Shown here piece by piece: positions 6,046-6,547 of a stretch of 6,547 nucleotides of DNA. Numbering within the stretch: the stretch's first letter is position 1; each line of letters starts with the position of its first letter. Source of the stretch: Chlorobiales bacterium. Its GTDB lineage: Bacteria > Bacteroidota > Chlorobiia > Chlorobiales > Chlorobiaceae. Made by a program: the position numbers and the translations under genes. Location of the stretch: assembly GCA_022360415.1 (NCBI GenBank), contig JAKSDB010000315.1:1-6547 (forward strand). Direction: 5' to 3'. Below the pieces are notes generated by a model, which was given only the letters and a program-made list of their open reading frames with translations, was not told where the DNA came from and searched no databases.

Positions 6046-6273
6046 ATGGATCAGGATAATCCAGCAAAAATTGTGACAACTGCTGCGGGTGTTGTGGGAG
6101 GGTCAGCGTTGTTTGCTCCCGTTGCAGTACCTACTCTGCATGGTCTTGCCGGTATTGCTGTCGTGGGGCTCGGAATTTTTGCAGTCGGCTCGGTTGTCTA
6201 CAAAGCTGCAGGGTCGCTCAAAGAGACTATAGACACATCGAAGTCAAAGGGGGATATTCGCAAAGTCTTTTGA
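6046..6273 (+). CDS. Small glycine-rich hydrophobic protein, 75 residues, unknown function
   Basis: The ATG at 6046 is preceded by AAGGAG (6031-6036) at 9 nt, a good ribosome-binding site. A short polar start (MDQDNPAK) leads into two hydrophobic segments, ~10-30 (rich in Val, Gly and Ala, with GVVGGSALFAP) and ~32-52 (LHGLAGIAVVGLGIFAVGSVVY), separated by a Pro-containing turn. A charged tail with several Lys follows (~57-75). This suggests a two-helix hairpin in a membrane or lipid monolayer, with Gly/Ala-lined packing faces. I recognise no family. Being close to a chlorosome-envelope gene it could be envelope- or membrane-associated in the photosynthetic apparatus, but a terminator and another ORF lie between, so that is only a guess. 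A nested hairpin begins 9 nt after the stop. Confidence 0.72.
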   Translation: MDQDNPAKIVTTAAGVVGGSALFAPVAVPTLHGLAGIAVVGLGIFAVGSVVYKAAGSLKETIDTSKSKGDIRKVF

Positions 6274-6281
6274 GTGTTCTG

Positions 6282-6329
6282 TTTGGTTGTTAAAGGAAAG
6301 AGCTTTTTCTTTTAATTGAGATAACCAAA
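6282..6329 (+). terminator. Nested hairpin after the small hydrophobic protein, possible terminator
   Basis: The inner stem pairs 6290-6300 with 6305-6315 (11 bp, including two G-T pairs) around the 4-nt loop AGCT. The outer arms TTTGGTT (6282-6288) and AACCAAA (6323-6329) are perfectly complementary, leaving a small internal loop. It begins 9 nt after the stop codon, where a terminator is expected. The stem is AT-rich and no T-run follows on the + strand, so termination is uncertain; a processing or 3'-stabilising role is equally possible. Confidence 0.4.
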
Positions 6330-6377
6330 AAGAGTTTGCTCCTGCAGATTTGCAGTCGAGCAAAGGATGCAATTACA

Positions 6378-6547
6378 TTGTCAGTGCGAGAACTGCTCCC
6401 CTTAAGCTGGGCTAAAACCAGTACACTCAATCCTGTTTACCGAACCCTTGCTCTTCCTCTGACCGGAATACAGTGGGTTACCTATGCCGATCTTCCTGAA
6501 GGTTATGAGTTGTCTGCCGTCAGAAAGGATCTTGACACTCTGTTTCC
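6378..6547 (+). CDS. 5' end of an unidentified gene, truncated by the window edge
   Basis: The + frame is open from 6294 to the window end (84 codons). There is no ATG in it; the best start is TTG 6378, with AAAGGA (6362-6367) 10 nt upstream. The translation begins MSVRELLPLSWAKTS and continues with a protein-like stretch including TGIQWVTYADLPEGYEL and AVRKDLDTLF, with codon use like the other genes here. A GTG at 6384 is an alternative start. No family could be recognised from about 56 residues. The opposite strand also has a shorter open frame here, so the call rests on composition and the upstream ribosome-binding site. Confidence 0.42.
   Translation, partial: MSVRELLPLSWAKTSTLNPVYRTLALPLTGIQWVTYADLPEGYELSAVRKDLDTLF

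Noticed and set aside
6367..6405. 12-codon ORF with a CxCxxC pattern (MQLHCQCENCSP)
   Set aside because: Too short to support, and it lies in another frame of the likely 5' end of the downstream gene.

Overview
The window looks like chromosome of a green sulfur bacterium (Chlorobi: Chlorobium, Chlorobaculum or Prosthecochloris type). The case rests on a bacteriochlorophyll/chlorophyll synthase together with a 75-residue protein of the CsmB/CsmF chlorosome-envelope type, a class of protein found in chlorosome-bearing phototrophs. Base composition is moderate. I see no insertion sequence, phage gene, CRISPR array, rRNA or tRNA.

Layout. Bases 1-203 are the 3' end of ybeY (16S rRNA maturation endoribonuclease) on the + strand. 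Converging on it from the minus strand is a two-component pair: a soluble three-PAS histidine kinase (1107-2999) followed 68 nt later by its OmpR-type response regulator (286-1038). Upstream of these, also on the minus strand, lie the (bacterio)chlorophyll synthase (3260-4258) and a 76-residue Nif11-domain protein (4367-4597). About 650 bp of gene-free DNA (4598-5251) follows. It contains an operator-like palindrome, an AT-rich possible promoter zone and a cluster of strong hairpins. To its right, on the + strand, are the chlorosome gene (5252-5479) with a clear hairpin terminator, a 49-codon ORF with a very good ribosome-binding site (5772-5921), a 75-codon glycine-rich hydrophobic protein (6046-6273), a nested hairpin, and the probable 5' end of one more gene running off the window.

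How they fit. The synthase esterifies a chlorophyllide with its isoprenoid tail, and the CsmB/F-type protein belongs to the envelope of the organelle that houses the bulk bacteriochlorophyll. The 4.2-5.5 kb part is therefore a photosynthesis locus with divergent transcription from a shared intergenic region. The kinase/regulator pair is a cytoplasmic sensor system of unknown signal; its position beside the synthase makes light, redox or oxygen control a reasonable but unproven guess. The most interesting material is the Nif11 protein next to a pigment gene, the structured putative leader ahead of the chlorosome gene, and the two unassigned small proteins downstream.
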